DNA from: Solibacillus faecavium
GTDB taxonomy: Bacteria > Bacillota > Bacilli > Bacillales_A > Planococcaceae
Direction: 5' to 3'
Length of the DNA stretch: 64,000 bases
Assembly (NCBI RefSeq): GCF_014836905.1
Contig: NZ_JACSPZ010000004.1
Span: 310,001 to 374,000, forward strand
Shown piece by piece: positions 9,466-19,971 of this stretch. Made by a program: the position numbers and the translations under genes. Numbering within the stretch: the first letter of the stretch is position 1; each line of letters starts with the position of its first letter. Under the pieces are notes generated by a model, which saw only the letters and a list, made by a program, of their open reading frames with translations, was not told the DNA's origin and did no database searches.

Positions 9466-10359
9466 TTATATATTGGACATGAGTCGTTTCGCAATCATCT
9501 GAAATTCTTCCGGACCGATTCCCGGAGCAAATTCTTCCGGTAATTCGTCTAAATCCGGCATTTTTGCACCCTTTGGCATTCCTTCCTCTACAATGAGGGG
9601 AGCATTCGTCCATGGATGTGGTCCTTTCCAGATTTTATTGATATCCTGATAATCTCCTACGTAATTCCACGTAAACAGTACATTTCCATATCCGCGATCT
9701 TCATACTTCCGCGCATGATCAAATACATGATTATCAAGGCTAGGTATCGGAAGCATCTTCGTTACATCCAATCCTGTTGCCATCTCAATTGCTTTTGCAT
9801 AAGCAACAACATGTGTTCCGCCGCGTACTAATAAATAGCCGATCATTTCACGTGCTGTTGGATGATCAGTCATTTCATATACACGCATTTTATGAGTTCG
9901 TGCTCCACATTCCAAAAAGAAATTATGCAGTAAATCAAGCACTAAATTTCCACTTGAAAATACATATTCGCCATTCCATGGTTTCCCCATCGAATCTACA
10001 GGTAAAGATGTTTGTGCAGATGCAATAAAACTTTGTGTATTGCGCATATTTTTAGCGTTCATCATCGGAGCAAGATTCGGGTTTCCGGAAAACGTTGTAT
10101 CCTTGCTTAATAAATTGATGGTAGTGGCAACGAGTTCAACATGTCCAAACTCTTCTGCTGTAATACTCGCAACTAAGTCATAAAAAGGCTTTAGTTTTTT
10201 CTTTCCTCGGAAGTTGAACGACTGATACATATAGTTATTGAGAGTCGACATCTCCCCGAATTTCCCGCCTAACAGTTCTTGTACAGCACTCGCTGCATTT
10301 GCATCACCATATTCAACTTGTGGTAAATCAATTGCTAAACGATTAACGCGTTGAAACAA
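9466..10359 (-). CDS. Manganese catalase (non-haem, dimanganese)
   Basis: 297 residues, close to the usual length. Expected metal ligands are present: Glu36 (FGEMS), Glu70 and His73 (EEFGH), Glu150 (FLECGAR) and His183 (GGTHVV), which would hold the Mn2 centre that dismutates hydrogen peroxide. The reading frame starts with TTG at 10359-10357. An AGGGGGTG Shine-Dalgarno sequence six bases upstream lies inside the 3' arm of an 18-bp perfect hairpin. Bacillales carry related proteins both in the cytoplasm and in the spore coat (CotJC type); sequence alone does not decide which. Confidence 0.93.
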   Translation of the reverse strand: MFQRVNRLAIDLPQVEYGDANAASAVQELLGGKFGEMSTLNNYMYQSFNFRGKKKLKPFYDLVASITAEEFGHVELVATTINLLSKDTTFSGNPNLAPMMNAKNMRNTQSFIASAQTSLPVDSMGKPWNGEYVFSSGNLVLDLLHNFFLECGARTHKMRVYEMTDHPTAREMIGYLLVRGGTHVVAYAKAIEMATGLDVTKMLPIPSLDNHVFDHARKYEDRGYGNVLFTWNYVGDYQDINKIWKGPHPWTNAPLIVEEGMPKGAKMPDLDELPEEFAPGIGPEEFQMIAKRLMSNI

Positions 10360-10363
10360 TAAA

Positions 10364-10408
10364 GCACCCCCTAATTGTCATAGTAAGCTTATGACAATTA
10401 GGGGGTGC
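10364..10408 (-). promoter_or_regulatory. 18-bp perfect hairpin holding the catalase Shine-Dalgarno sequence
   Basis: Arms at 10364-10381 and 10391-10408 are perfect complements around a 9-nt loop. On the minus strand the 3' arm contains the Shine-Dalgarno sequence of the catalase gene and is followed by a short T-rich tract (TTTATTGTTT). It can act as a terminator for the upstream DUF2642 gene, as an element hiding the ribosome-binding site, or as both. Confidence 0.7.
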
Positions 10409-10425
10409 ATAGACCAAATCATACT

Positions 10426-10641
10426 TTATTTTTTCAAAAACGGCATAATCGATACAATTTTATCAATCCGAATATAAAACGGTGTTTGGCAAACATCAAG
10501 CACAATATAATCTGGACAGATAGCTGCTAGAACTCCTTGTTGAACTCGATTCCCATCTTGTTGTACCGCAACCATTTGACCTAAATAATTTTGAATTGCT
10601 TCCAACCAATAAGCGTTAGGAAAAGTACTCATTTGAACCAA
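10426..10641 (-). CDS. DUF2642 family protein (YuzF-like)
   Basis: Small protein of about 71 residues ending in an Sm/SH3-like segment (GVLAAICPDYIVLDV, PFYIRIDKIVSIMP) that matches the DUF2642 pattern seen in several Bacillus spore- and coat-associated small proteins. I chose TTG at 10641-10639 because AAGGAG lies seven bases upstream. A longer start at 10683 lacks a ribosome-binding site. Its function is unknown. The start region overlaps the terminator of the dtd gene. Confidence 0.75.
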   Translation of the reverse strand: MVQMSTFPNAYWLEAIQNYLGQMVAVQQDGNRVQQGVLAAICPDYIVLDVCQTPFYIRIDKIVSIMPFLKK

Positions 10642-10690
10642 AAAATCACTCCTTTGTATGCATACTGTACAATATGCTTTCAAGGAGTGA
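10640..10690 (-). terminator. Terminator after dtd overlapping the DUF2642 start
   Basis: Arms TCACTCCTT (10646-10654) and AAGGAGTGA (10682-10690) with an inner TATGC/GCATA helix, then six T on the minus strand at 10645-10640. The promoter-distal arm is the Shine-Dalgarno sequence of the next gene, and the T-run overlaps its TTG start codon. Confidence 0.78.
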
Positions 10691-10702
10691 TGCGTTCATT
10701 GA

Positions 10703-11149
10703 TTATTTAGCTTTCGACTCAATAGTAATTGTAACTGGTCCGTCATTAATAAGTGCTACATCCATCATTGCACCGAAAACGCCTGTTTCAACATGTAAGC
10801 CATGTGCTTTTAATTGTTCATTAAAAGCATTCCATAAAGGCTCAGCCTGCTCTGGTCTTGCTGCTTCCACGAAGCTCGGTCGTTTTCCTTTACGTGTATC
10901 AGCATATAAAGTAAATTGGGAAATGGATAAAATGTCGCCGCCAACTTCCAGTATAGAACGATTCATTTTCCCTTCATCATCTTCCCAAATGCGCAAATCA
11001 GTAATCTTTTTTGCCACATAGGCAATATCCTCTTCTGTATCGCTATGTGTAATGCCGACTAACAGCACGTAACCTTTATCAATGGCACCAGTTTTCTGTC
11101 CGTCCACTGTTACCGAAGCCTGTTTTGAACGTTGTAGTATTACTCGCAT
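10703..11149 (-). CDS. dtd: D-aminoacyl-tRNA deacylase
   Basis: 148 residues, full family length. It hydrolyses D-aminoacyl-tRNAs (and Gly-tRNA-Ala) so that D-amino acids are not carried into translation. The DTD signatures SQFTLYAD (near 77) and the C-terminal NDGPVT are intact. It follows relA by 21 bases, the conserved relA-dtd pairing of Bacillales, and its transcription ends at a clear terminator. Confidence 0.96.
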   Translation of the reverse strand: MRVILQRSKQASVTVDGQKTGAIDKGYVLLVGITHSDTEEDIAYVAKKITDLRIWEDDEGKMNRSILEVGGDILSISQFTLYADTRKGKRPSFVEAARPEQAEPLWNAFNEQLKAHGLHVETGVFGAMMDVALINDGPVTITIESKAK

Positions 11150-11170
11150 AACATAACCTCTATCTATAAA

Positions 11171-13366
11171 TTAATTAATGACACGTTGTACCGAATAAAT
11201 ATCCGGAAGCTGCTTTATTTTCTCCACTACTCGATGAAGCCCTGAAATATTTGTAATCGCTATTGTTAAATGGATCGTAGCAATCTTTTCACGATCAGCT
11301 CTACCTGTAACTGCTAAAATATTTGTTTTCGCTTCACTTACTGCGTGCATCACATCATTTAAAATACCAGGACGATCAAACGCAGAAATCTCGATATCTA
11401 CCGGATAATCTTTGCGTATTTGTGTACCATCATTTTCCCATTCCACTTCAATAAGACGTTCTAAGTTGCCATCTTCCTGAATATTAGGACAATCAGCTCG
11501 GTGTACTGATACACCTCGACCTTTTGTTATAAACCCGACAATATCATCACCCGGTACCGGCGTACAACAGCGTGAAAGACGAATTAATAAATTATCAATC
11601 CCTTTAACAATAACACCAGATTCAGTACGTTTTTTAGGTGTAGGATTGTTCATGCTTTTAACGATTTTTTCGAGCGCTTCTTCCTGTTCACGCTCTTTTC
11701 GCATCTTCTCAGCTAATCGGTTGACGATTTGTTGGGCTGTAATCCCGCCGACACCAACAGCTGCATATAAATCATCTTCATGTGTATAGTTAAATTTATC
11801 AATAACGCGTTTAATATTTTCTGGAGTTAAAACTACCTTCATATCAAACTCTTGTGCTTTTATTTCTTTATCTACAAGCTCTTTACCTTTAATTACACTT
11901 TCTTCACGCACATGCTTTTTGAAAAACTGTTTTATTTTATTTTTTGCTTGAGAACTTTGGGCAATCTTAATCCAGTCACGGCTTGGCCCAAATGATTGCT
12001 TTGAAGTTAAAACTTCCACAATATCCCCTGTTTTTAATGGAGTATCAAGAGGCACCATTTTGCCGTTAACTTTTGCACCGATTGTTTTATTTCCGACTTC
12101 AGAATGGACACGATACGCAAAATCGATTGGGACAGAGCCCGCCGGAAGTTCGATAACATCCCCTAATGGCGAGAATACATAAACCATATCTGAAAATAAA
12201 TCGAATTTTAATGATTCCATAAATTCCGCCGCATTTGATGATTCGTTTTGGAATTCCAGGATTTCGCGGAACCACGTTAATTTTTGGTCTATATTTTCCT
12301 TACTTCGCTCGACTGTTTTGCCTTCTTTGTATGCCCAATGTGCGGCGATACCAAATTCAGCAATTTTATGCATTTCCTTCGTACGAATCTGCACTTCCAA
12401 TGGATCACCATATGGACCAATGACCGTTGTATGCAAAGATTGATATAAGTTTTGCTTTGGCATCGCAATATAATCTTTAAATCTGCCAGGCATTGGCTTC
12501 CATAATGTATGGATAATACCAATAACTGCATAACAGTCTTTAATACTATCGACCAAAATTCTTACAGCCAATAAATCATAAATTTCATTGAATTGCTTCT
12601 TTTGAAGAACCATTTTCCGATAGATGCTATATAAATGTTTTGGACGACCATAAACATCCGCCTCAATTTCAACTTCCTGAAGTTGCGAATTAATTTCATC
12701 CATTACATTGTCTAAATAGGCTTCACGCTCATCACGCTTTTTCTTCATCAAACTTACTATCCGGTAATATTGCTGGGGATTTAAATAGCGTAATGCCGTA
12801 TCCTCCAGCTCCCACTTCACTTTCGAAATTCCTAAACGATGCGCTAAAGGAGCAAAAATTTCCAGTGTTTCCTGTGAAATGCGACGCTGTTTTTCAGCCG
12901 GCAAATGTTTCAATGTTCGCATATTGTGTAAACGGTCTGCCAGTTTAATTAAAATGACACGGATATCCTGAGCCATAGCGACAAACATTTTTCGATGGTT
13001 TTCTGCCTGCTGCTCTTCTTTTGACATGTATTTAATTTTCCCAAGCTTCGTTACACCATCTACAAGCTTGGCAACTTCTTCACTAAATTCATTCACTAAA
13101 TCTTCACGTGTTACGTCTGTATCTTCTACGACATCATGTAAAAATCCAGCGGATACTGTTTCAGGATCCATTTGCAGTTCTGCCAAAATACCTGCTACTT
13201 GTACTGGGTGAATAATATATGGTTCTCCAGAGCTACGGAACTGCTCTTTATGGGCTTCTTTTGCTACCTCATATGCTTTTACAACAAAGGTAACATGTTC
13301 TTCGTTCATATAAGATTTGACGAGCTCGAAAACATCTTCGGGCGCCAATATTTGTTCTTTCGCCAT
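11171..13366 (-). CDS. relA: Bifunctional (p)ppGpp synthetase/hydrolase
   Basis: Rel enzyme of about 731 residues that makes and degrades (p)ppGpp in the stringent response. Domains in order: HD hydrolase with HDVVEDT near residue 75; synthetase with [24 protein letters not shown] domain ([21 protein letters not shown]); conserved cysteines [10 protein letters not shown]-terminal ACT domain. Start at the ATG 13366-13364 (MAKEQ), with AGGTGGA just upstream; the preceding ATG is also possible. The 13447 start would add 27 unlike residues. It is followed by dtd in one operon. Confidence 0.96.
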   Translation of the reverse strand: MAKEQILAPEDVFELVKSYMNEEHVTFVVKAYEVAKEAHKEQFRSSGEPYIIHPVQVAGILAELQMDPETVSAGFLHDVVEDTDVTREDLVNEFSEEVAKLVDGVTKLGKIKYMSKEEQQAENHRKMFVAMAQDIRVILIKLADRLHNMRTLKHLPAEKQRRISQETLEIFAPLAHRLGISKVKWELEDTALRYLNPQQYYRIVSLMKKKRDEREAYLDNVMDEINSQLQEVEIEADVYGRPKHLYSIYRKMVLQKKQFNEIYDLLAVRILVDSIKDCYAVIGIIHTLWKPMPGRFKDYIAMPKQNLYQSLHTTVIGPYGDPLEVQIRTKEMHKIAEFGIAAHWAYKEGKTVERSKENIDQKLTWFREILEFQNESSNAAEFMESLKFDLFSDMVYVFSPLGDVIELPAGSVPIDFAYRVHSEVGNKTIGAKVNGKMVPLDTPLKTGDIVEVLTSKQSFGPSRDWIKIAQSSQAKNKIKQFFKKHVREESVIKGKELVDKEIKAQEFDMKVVLTPENIKRVIDKFNYTHEDDLYAAVGVGGITAQQIVNRLAEKMRKEREQEEALEKIVKSMNNPTPKKRTESGVIVKGIDNLLIRLSRCCTPVPGDDIVGFITKGRGVSVHRADCPNIQEDGNLERLIEVEWENDGTQIRKDYPVDIEISAFDRPGILNDVMHAVSEAKTNILAVTGRADREKIATIHLTIAITNISGLHRVVEKIKQLPDIYSVQRVIN

Positions 13367-13519
13367 CATTAGTCCACCTGTTCTTTTAATTTTCGCAATA
13401 AGTATAACTTCAATTGTATAAAAGATAGCTACTAAATGTAAAGACACGCGGTCATTTAGTTTTGCAGAAAGTCGAAATTTGTAGAATTATTGAACAGCTA
13501 TTAGCAATTAATTTCATTG

Positions 13520-13554
13520 AAAAAAAACTATCTCACATAAACATGCGAGATAGT
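13520..13554 (-). terminator. Intrinsic terminator of apt
   Basis: Arms ACTATCTC (13527-13534) and GAGATAGT (13547-13554), with a run of seven T on the minus strand. It separates apt from relA. Confidence 0.82.
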
Positions 13555-13565
13555 TCGATAATAAA

Positions 13566-14078
13566 TTAATATTGAATTAATGTTTTAATCGGAACAGATC
13601 CGATTTTGTTACGACCATTTAATTCTGTAAGCTCAATAATAAATGCAGCGCCTACAACCTCGCCGCCTAATTGCTCAATTAAGCGTACAGTTGCTTCCAC
13701 TGTACCACCTGTTGCAAGTAAATCATCACAGATTAAAACCTTTTGACCTGGTTTTACAGCATCGTTATGCATTGTTAACGTATCTGTGCCGTATTCCAAA
13801 CCGTAATCTGCAGAAATGACTTCACGAGGTAATTTACCTGGTTTACGTACTGGTGCAAAACCGATTTCTAAAGCATAAGCTACCGGACAACCGATAATAA
13901 ATCCGCGCGCTTCTGGACCAACAATAATTTCTGCGCCAACTTCTTTTGCATATTTAACAATTTCATCAGTTGCATATTTGTATGCAGGACCGTTATCCAT
14001 GATTGTCGTAATATCTTTAAAGCTGATGCCCTCTTTCGGCCAGTTTTCAACTGTTGTTACGTATTGTTTTAAATCCAT
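13566..14078 (-). CDS. apt: Adenine phosphoribosyltransferase
   Basis: 170 residues. It salvages adenine to AMP using PRPP. The type I PRTase loop [13 protein letters not shown] (near 118-130) and the substrate stretch VGPEARGFI are present. It lies 16 bases after recJ and upstream of relA, as in B. subtilis. Confidence 0.97.
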   Translation of the reverse strand: MDLKQYVTTVENWPKEGISFKDITTIMDNGPAYKYATDEIVKYAKEVGAEIIVGPEARGFIIGCPVAYALEIGFAPVRKPGKLPREVISADYGLEYGTDTLTMHNDAVKPGQKVLICDDLLATGGTVEATVRLIEQLGGEVVGAAFIIELTELNGRNKIGSVPIKTLIQY

Positions 14079-14094
14079 TCTTCCTATGTCCTCC

Positions 14095-16416
14095 TCAAGA
14101 ACTCAATCGTTCATTAAACCATTGTTTAAGCTCGCTGTATGTAGCATATACAAGCTTCTGCTCAAGCTCGATTTGTTGTGAACGCATTTTATATGACGGG
14201 GCTTCTGACAATGCTTGTTTTGGTACATTTTCATTTACTGTCGTCAGACCATTCTCTATTGTAACAAATCCTAGCTCAAAAAACACTGTTGTCATAAATT
14301 TAATTACTTCCATATTTAGGCCAATATGTTCCGACAATTTCTGGATATGCTCATTTAAGTTAAAAGCAGGACGTTTTTTTAAGAAGCCATAATACCATTT
14401 GAAATGATCTCGTGTCGGCATTCCGTTAAAATAAGCAGATTGATCCGTATGGAAATGTGCATAAATCCGTTCAATCTGTACTTTATTTAGTATTTTCTCC
14501 AACAGTAAAAAGTTTTCAGGTAAATCAAGCAAAACAATATTTTTATGAAGCGTTAAGGGATTCACCTCATCTGTAAAGTGTATAATCTCTTTTGGAATCG
14601 CTTGTTCAAAGTGATCTTTCGTCTGTTTAAAAAACGCAATAAAATCCGTTTTTTCAATATTGACCTTCGCTACCCAATTGCTTGTTTGACTTTTTCCACG
14701 ATAGTCATATAGTTGCCACTCATTAATACGTACATCCTGGACCATAAATTGCGGCTTTTTATTACCTTGCCACTCATTAATTTGTAAATCCCCTACTAAA
14801 GATAAAGCGATGCCATAGGATATTTCGTCATGTAAATAACCTTTATTAAAACCGATTGCATCTAATGAATTGTAAGCATCCTCCAACTCCATCTTCAAAT
14901 GATTTTCAGCTGACCCAATTTTTCTAAGCGATTTTGCTTTCACATTTTGAATAGCAAAAATCGGTTTTGGAAATTCCGTACCAAAAGGCGCTAATTTACG
15001 TATTTCCTGTATTGCATCAACTGTAATTTCATTTAAATCAATAGGAACATCAATTTGCAATTTTTGTACCAGTTGCTCCTCCGATAAACATGCTTTAGCC
15101 TGTTCATTTAAACGTGTTCTCAAAGCTTCGACATGTTCAATTGGCAATGTCATACCTGCTGCCATCGGGTGTCCACCGAAATGAGGTAAAATATCGCGAT
15201 TTTTCGCCAGTTCATTGTACAAATGAAACCCTTCGATACTACGGGCAGAACCTTTTGCAATTCCTTTTTCATGATTAATGGAAAGAACAATAGTCGGGCG
15301 ATAATATTTTTCCACTAATCGGGAAGCCACAATACCAACAACCCCGGGATTCCATCCTTCTCCAGCAACTACTAAAACAAGCGATTGTTTTAAGTCCTCA
15401 TTATTTTCAATCATAGAAATCGCTTCATTGCTAATATCCTCAACTATTTTTTTGCGTTCAGTATTTTTATCATTTAACTGTTTTGCAAGGTCATTTGCCT
15501 GCAGCGGATCTTCACTCATTAAAAAATGCACACCTGGCTCTGCACTTCCTAAGCGACCGATCGCATTTAACCTAGGACCAAAATAGAATCCTACAGTTTC
15601 TTCATTAATCTCTCTTTGATTGGTTCCTGACGCCTCACACATTGCTTTTACCCAAGGGTTTGTAGACTGTTGTAACGCTTGGAGACCTCGCTGTACCAAA
15701 AAGCGGTTTTCCCCGACTAGAGGTACTAAATCGGCAATCGTCCCAATTGCTACATATTCAAATAAATGATCAGGTATCTCGCCATATAAAGCATGCGCTA
15801 GCTTAAAGGCTACCCCCACTCCAGCAAGCTCTCCGAATGGATAATGTCCTTCAGGTATACGTGGATGAATAATAACATTTGCGTCTGGTAATACATCCCC
15901 TGGCTCATGGTGATCAGTAATGATAACATCCATCCCGAGCTCCCGTGCTACTTTCACTTGTTCGATGCCACTAATACCATTATCGACAGTTATTATTAAA
16001 TTTACGCCATCTGCATATGCTTTTCGGAAAAGTTCTTCATTTGGACCATACCCATGTGTAAATCGATCAGGAATAACAAAGCTTACATCTGCCCCTATAT
16101 CAAGTAAGGCATTCATTAACACAGTCGTACTTGTAATACCGTCCGCGTCATAGTCTCCATATACTAAAATCTTTTCCCCGTTCTCTAATGCATCTTCAAT
16201 ACGAGTAATGGCTTCTTCCATTCCCGCCATTAAAAAAGGATCATGGTACTGGCTTTCATCAATTTTTAGTAAGGAGGCTGCCTGCTCTGAATTTTCACAG
16301 CCTCTTGCAATTAAAATTTTTGCTGCGATAGATGAAATATTTAATTGTGAACTTAGTTGTTTAATTAGTTGTTCATCTTGTTCCTCTATTTTCCAAACTT
16401 TTTGTGATTGTATCAT
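14095..16416 (-). CDS. recJ: Single-stranded-DNA-specific 5'-3' exonuclease RecJ
   Basis: 773 residues with the DHH-family metal motifs [13 protein letters not shown] (near 85), ITDHHEPGD (near 165) and the DHHA1 motif GGHPMAAG (near 417). A C-terminal extension of about 200 residues, typical of Bacillales RecJ, follows. It resects DNA ends in recombination and mismatch or base-excision repair. It is followed closely by apt. Confidence 0.95.
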   Translation of the reverse strand: MIQSQKVWKIEEQDEQLIKQLSSQLNISSIAAKILIARGCENSEQAASLLKIDESQYHDPFLMAGMEEAITRIEDALENGEKILVYGDYDADGITSTTVLMNALLDIGADVSFVIPDRFTHGYGPNEELFRKAYADGVNLIITVDNGISGIEQVKVARELGMDVIITDHHEPGDVLPDANVIIHPRIPEGHYPFGELAGVGVAFKLAHALYGEIPDHLFEYVAIGTIADLVPLVGENRFLVQRGLQALQQSTNPWVKAMCEASGTNQREINEETVGFYFGPRLNAIGRLGSAEPGVHFLMSEDPLQANDLAKQLNDKNTERKKIVEDISNEAISMIENNEDLKQSLVLVVAGEGWNPGVVGIVASRLVEKYYRPTIVLSINHEKGIAKGSARSIEGFHLYNELAKNRDILPHFGGHPMAAGMTLPIEHVEALRTRLNEQAKACLSEEQLVQKLQIDVPIDLNEITVDAIQEIRKLAPFGTEFPKPIFAIQNVKAKSLRKIGSAENHLKMELEDAYNSLDAIGFNKGYLHDEISYGIALSLVGDLQINEWQGNKKPQFMVQDVRINEWQLYDYRGKSQTSNWVAKVNIEKTDFIAFFKQTKDHFEQAIPKEIIHFTDEVNPLTLHKNIVLLDLPENFLLLEKILNKVQIERIYAHFHTDQSAYFNGMPTRDHFKWYYGFLKKRPAFNLNEHIQKLSEHIGLNMEVIKFMTTVFFELGFVTIENGLTTVNENVPKQALSEAPSYKMRSQQIELEQKLVYATYSELKQWFNERLSS

Positions 16417-16528
16417 ATATATTCACTTCCTCATGCAGTACATTATACCGAAAATCACGTGCGTTTCCTAAAGATAATTTCGTAAAATACCATTCTAATA
16501 TAGGGTTTAGAAGAGATAAATTTACACT

Positions 16529-16568
16529 TAAAAAAGTGCTACCCAAAAGTTTATCACTTTTAGATAGC
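16529..16568 (-). terminator. Intrinsic terminator downstream of the LapA-like gene
   Basis: 13-bp arms at 16538-16550 and 16556-16568, paired throughout with two G-T wobbles, and a six-T run on the minus strand. Confidence 0.78.
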
Positions 16569-16587
16569 ATAACATTGAAGAATTCCA

Positions 16588-16962
16588 TTATTTTGTCCAT
16601 TCTTTATTTGTATCATATTCAACCGGAATTTCTTTTACTTTTAATGTAGATTCATCACGCTTACGTAATTCTTCTTTTAAACGTAGAATTTCAGCATCCT
16701 TTTCATTTAACAAAACACGTGTATCATCCAGCTCTTTTTTCACTAATTTTGATTGACGCTTGCTCCCTAACATTCGAAATGCCGAAAAACAAAAGCTAAT
16801 AATAAATCCGACTAACACTGATCCTAAAATCACTAAAATTAATGGCCAATTGGCTTCTCCGAAAATATAGTTTACCGGGACACTGTCTACATTTACCGTA
16901 GCAAAAATAGCGATAATAATAGCAAAAATAAGACCTATAACTAATGTCCACTGTATTTTCAT
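16588..16962 (-). CDS. LapA-domain membrane protein (YrvD-like)
   Basis: 124 residues. Two hydrophobic helices (about 5-27 and 40-63), with NVDSVPVNYIFG between them, are typical of the LapA (DUF1049) family. A charged coiled-coil-like tail (KELDDTRVLLNEKDAEILRLKEEL, broken by no helix breaker) follows. Role in Bacillota is not established; relatives in Proteobacteria take part in lipopolysaccharide assembly. The Shine-Dalgarno sequence AAAGGAGGG is partly inside a 10-bp hairpin. Confidence 0.85.
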   Translation of the reverse strand: MKIQWTLVIGLIFAIIIAIFATVNVDSVPVNYIFGEANWPLILVILGSVLVGFIISFCFSAFRMLGSKRQSKLVKKELDDTRVLLNEKDAEILRLKEELRKRDESTLKVKEIPVEYDTNKEWTK

Positions 16963-16972
16963 AAAATGCCCT

Positions 16973-16997
16973 CCTTTAATGGTGTATCCATTAAAGG
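16973..16997 (-). promoter_or_regulatory. 10-bp hairpin covering part of the LapA-like Shine-Dalgarno sequence
   Basis: Perfect arms CCTTTAATGG (16973-16982) and CCATTAAAGG (16988-16997) with a 5-nt loop. On the minus strand the 3' arm ends in AAAGG, which is the start of the AAAGGAGGG ribosome-binding site. Confidence 0.55.
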
Positions 16998-17025
16998 TTA
17001 TTCCTTATATCGTTTTAACCTAAAC

Positions 17026-17067
17026 AAAAAGCATGCAATTTTGTCTTATAAACAAAATTGCATGCTT
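17026..17067 (-). terminator. Intrinsic terminator of secDF
   Basis: 16-bp perfect arms (AAGCATGCAATTTTGT type) at 17029-17044 and 17052-17067, followed on the minus strand by a T-run at 17030-17026. Confidence 0.88.
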
Positions 17068-17076
17068 CCAATACTA

Positions 17077-19350
17077 TTATACTTGTGGCTCGTCTGAACC
17101 CCATTGTTTTTTCTCTTTTTTCACTACAGATGTACCTTTTTTGTCCATCTCACGGCATTTTAGAGAATACCAAACTTGTGTTGCAATACAGATTGAAGAG
17201 TAGATACCCGTAACTAAACCAATTAATAAAGCGATTGAGAAGTTCTGAATTGAAGGGGCACCTAGGAAAATAAGCGCCAAGACAACAATAATAACTGTTA
17301 AGACAGTATTGATAGAACGTCCCATCGTTTGACGAAGTGATTTATTAACGATAACTGCCAGCTCTTCTTTTGATGTAATTTTTTCTTGACGATCAATATT
17401 TTCACGAATACGGTCAAACGTTACAATTGTGTCGTTAATAGAATAACCAACTATTGTTAATACTGCTGCTATAAATGTAATGTCTACTTCCAAACGTAAT
17501 ATACTGAAAATCACGACAATAAAGAATATATCATGCAATAATGACACAATAGCACCAAGACCCATACGCCACTCAAATCGAACTGCTACATAAATGATTA
17601 TTCCTATTGCAGCTAACGCTAAAGCATACATTGCATTTTTGGCCAGCTCTTTACCGACTGTAGCGGAAACCGTACTTAAGCTTGGCTCCTGACCAAATTG
17701 CTCATTTACCTGCGCTTTGAAGTCCAGTACTTCTTGTTGAGAGAAGTCTTCTTTATAACGCATTACGGCAACATTTTGCTCATCCCCGGAAATAACTACA
17801 TCTTCATTTGCATACCCAATCTCATCTAAGTAATCGATAACTTCCTGTTGTGTTAATGCTGTATCTGATCCAATTTCCACTCGTGTACCTTGAGAGAAAT
17901 CAATGCCGAGATTCAGCTTAAATACACCAAGTACTATAATACCAACTACTAAAATGATTGAAGACAACGCGTAAAACTTTTTACGGTTTCCAACGAAATC
18001 AAGTTTATCGAATTTTGTTGATAATTCTAATGATGTAGTTCCTTCTTTAAGCGAATGCTGTTTCGATTTACTAATACCAAACCATGCTGGATTGTTAAAG
18101 TATCCACTGTTAACAAGTAAACCTTGCAACATGCGAGATCCCCAAACAGCTGTTACGAAAGATAATAAAATCGAAATAATTAATGTAGTTGCAAAACCTT
18201 TTACAGAACTTGTCCCATAATAGAATAAAACTACAGCTGCAAGCAGCGTTGTTAATTGCGCATCGATAATCGCAGATAAAGATTGTTTGGAACCCAATTT
18301 ATATGCGTCTTTAACAGTATGTCCTACACGTAATTCTTCACGAATACGCTCAGCTGTTAAAATATTTGCATCTACAGCCATACCAATACCTAATACGATG
18401 GCAGCAATCCCTGGTAAAGTTAATACTGCATTAATTCCGTTAAATACGATTAAAACTAAATAAGTGAAAACTGATAACGTAACAATCGAAATAAAACCAG
18501 GTAAGCGGTAGTACAGTAACATAAAGATGAAAATTAATAATACGCCAATTACTCCAGCCAGTACCGTATCATTTAATGCGTCTTCACCAAACTGAGCACC
18601 AACCGATGTTGAGTATATTTCTGTTAATTTTACAGGTAAAGAACCTGCATTTAATACAGATGCAAAGTTTTTCGTTTCTTCTACTGTGAAGTTACCCGAA
18701 ATCATAACATCTGTTGTATTTAAAACTTGCGTTACTGATGCAGCTGATTGATATTTCTGTTCGCCAGGCGGCTTTTGACTTTCTGCAGCGTATGAATCTA
18801 CGCCCTCTTCAAAATCCAACCAAACAACTAATAGGTTATTCGGAGCACCCATGCTCATTACTTTTTGAGTAACTTCAGCAAATTTTGATGCATCTTTTAA
18901 AGTTAATGTTACGATTGGCTGATTTTGCTGGTCAAATGACGCAGCTGCGCCACCTTCCTTTAAATCCGTCCCATCGAGTAAAATATTATCGTTTACATCA
19001 CGGAATGTTAAATTCGCTGTACTTGATAAAAGCTCACGGGCAGAAGCTTGATCTGCTAAACCTGCAAGCTGTACACGAATTCGGTCTTCTCCTTCAATTT
19101 GAATGCTTGGCTCACTAACCCCGAATGCATTAATACGATTGTTTAATGCAGTTGTTGTATCTGCCAATACACTTTGTGTAATGTTTTGTCCATCCACAAG
19201 AGATTCCACTTCATACAGTACTTCAAATCCACCTTGAAGGTCCAAACCAAGCTTTACGTCGTCTAAAACCTTCTCTACCGTTGTGCCCATCCCTGTAAAT
19301 AGCAATGCTACTACTAGGATAAACGTAATGATACGGTTTGCTAATTTCAT
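17077..19350 (-). CDS. secDF: Fused SecD-SecF protein translocase subunit
   Basis: 757 residues. SecD and SecF are joined in one chain, as in Bacillus. It works with SecYEG and YajC, using the proton gradient to aid late steps of export. The SecD part has LGLDLQGG near residue 35 and the six-helix RND domain with GMAVDANIL; the SecF part begins near 485 with LGIDFSQGT and has GYSINDTIVTFDRIREN. Upstream a strong promoter is seen; yajC lies 3 kb away in the same cluster. Confidence 0.97.
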   Translation of the reverse strand: MKLANRIITFILVVALLFTGMGTTVEKVLDDVKLGLDLQGGFEVLYEVESLVDGQNITQSVLADTTTALNNRINAFGVSEPSIQIEGEDRIRVQLAGLADQASARELLSSTANLTFRDVNDNILLDGTDLKEGGAAASFDQQNQPIVTLTLKDASKFAEVTQKVMSMGAPNNLLVVWLDFEEGVDSYAAESQKPPGEQKYQSAASVTQVLNTTDVMISGNFTVEETKNFASVLNAGSLPVKLTEIYSTSVGAQFGEDALNDTVLAGVIGVLLIFIFMLLYYRLPGFISIVTLSVFTYLVLIVFNGINAVLTLPGIAAIVLGIGMAVDANILTAERIREELRVGHTVKDAYKLGSKQSLSAIIDAQLTTLLAAVVLFYYGTSSVKGFATTLIISILLSFVTAVWGSRMLQGLLVNSGYFNNPAWFGISKSKQHSLKEGTTSLELSTKFDKLDFVGNRKKFYALSSIILVVGIIVLGVFKLNLGIDFSQGTRVEIGSDTALTQQEVIDYLDEIGYANEDVVISGDEQNVAVMRYKEDFSQQEVLDFKAQVNEQFGQEPSLSTVSATVGKELAKNAMYALALAAIGIIIYVAVRFEWRMGLGAIVSLLHDIFFIVVIFSILRLEVDITFIAAVLTIVGYSINDTIVTFDRIRENIDRQEKITSKEELAVIVNKSLRQTMGRSINTVLTVIIVVLALIFLGAPSIQNFSIALLIGLVTGIYSSICIATQVWYSLKCREMDKKGTSVVKKEKKQWGSDEPQV

Positions 19351-19491
19351 TAAAAAATCCTCCTCAATATCACAAGAAAAGCACTGTGATGTAAAACGTA
19401 AAAATAACTACAAAAATCTATGTATCTATAGCACAAATTTTTTATCGCTTTCTAAAAATAACATCGATACTTTAAAAAGCGCAACACTCTC

Positions 19492-19520
19492 ATTATGAAA
19501 CAGCTTGTGGAAACTGTCAA
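19492..19520 (-). promoter_or_regulatory. SigA-type promoter of secDF
   Basis: Minus strand: TTGACA at 19520-19515, a 17-bp spacer, and CATAAT at 19497-19492. The predicted leader before the secDF ATG is about 135 nt and contains a 6-bp hairpin (ATCACA/TGTGAT, 19371-19392) just before the ribosome-binding site. Confidence 0.8.
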
Positions 19521-19563
19521 ATTATTACTAGATAATTTGTTTTTTATACTATCTCTTTTATCC

Positions 19564-19872
19564 CTATTCCTTAAGAGGATGGAATAACCCCTGAAGCTCT
19601 TCTTCCGAAAGTTTTAAATTTAATTCATTGCGTTTGAAATCGCTAATTTGCACATAATTTAGTACTTCTGAAGCGGTAGTGCCAAAAATGCCAGACGTTA
19701 ACTCATGTAATCGTAAGTTCTGCACATCTTGTTTGCGCCAAACTTTGTCGACACAATATTTCCATAAATCCTGTTCTGTTAGAGCATCATATCCATAGTA
19801 ATGGAATTCCTCAATTTTGTTCGTCAATATAAGCTGAACTTTTTCGTAAAGACTGAAAAATGGAATTTGCAT
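19564..19872 (-). CDS. comN: Post-transcriptional regulator ComN
   Basis: About 102 residues with the YrzD/ComN pattern (FSLYEKVQLILTNKIEEF, LWKYCVDKVWRK, LHELTSGIF). In B. subtilis ComN affects accumulation of comE mRNA and is found near division sites and poles. ATG at 19872 is preferred because AGGAG lies eight bases upstream; the GTG at 19881 overlaps that site. It sits next to secDF and spoVB as in B. subtilis. Confidence 0.85.
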   Translation of the reverse strand: MQIPFFSLYEKVQLILTNKIEEFHYYGYDALTEQDLWKYCVDKVWRKQDVQNLRLHELTSGIFGTTASEVLNYVQISDFKRNELNLKLSEEELQGLFHPLKE

Positions 19873-19971
19873 TTCGATCACTCCTATACTTAGGTTTTAA
19901 CTGCGATTAGTATTGCATACTTTATTGTATCTGAATGAAATTAAATTGAGAAGGGAGAATATTGAAGTTAT

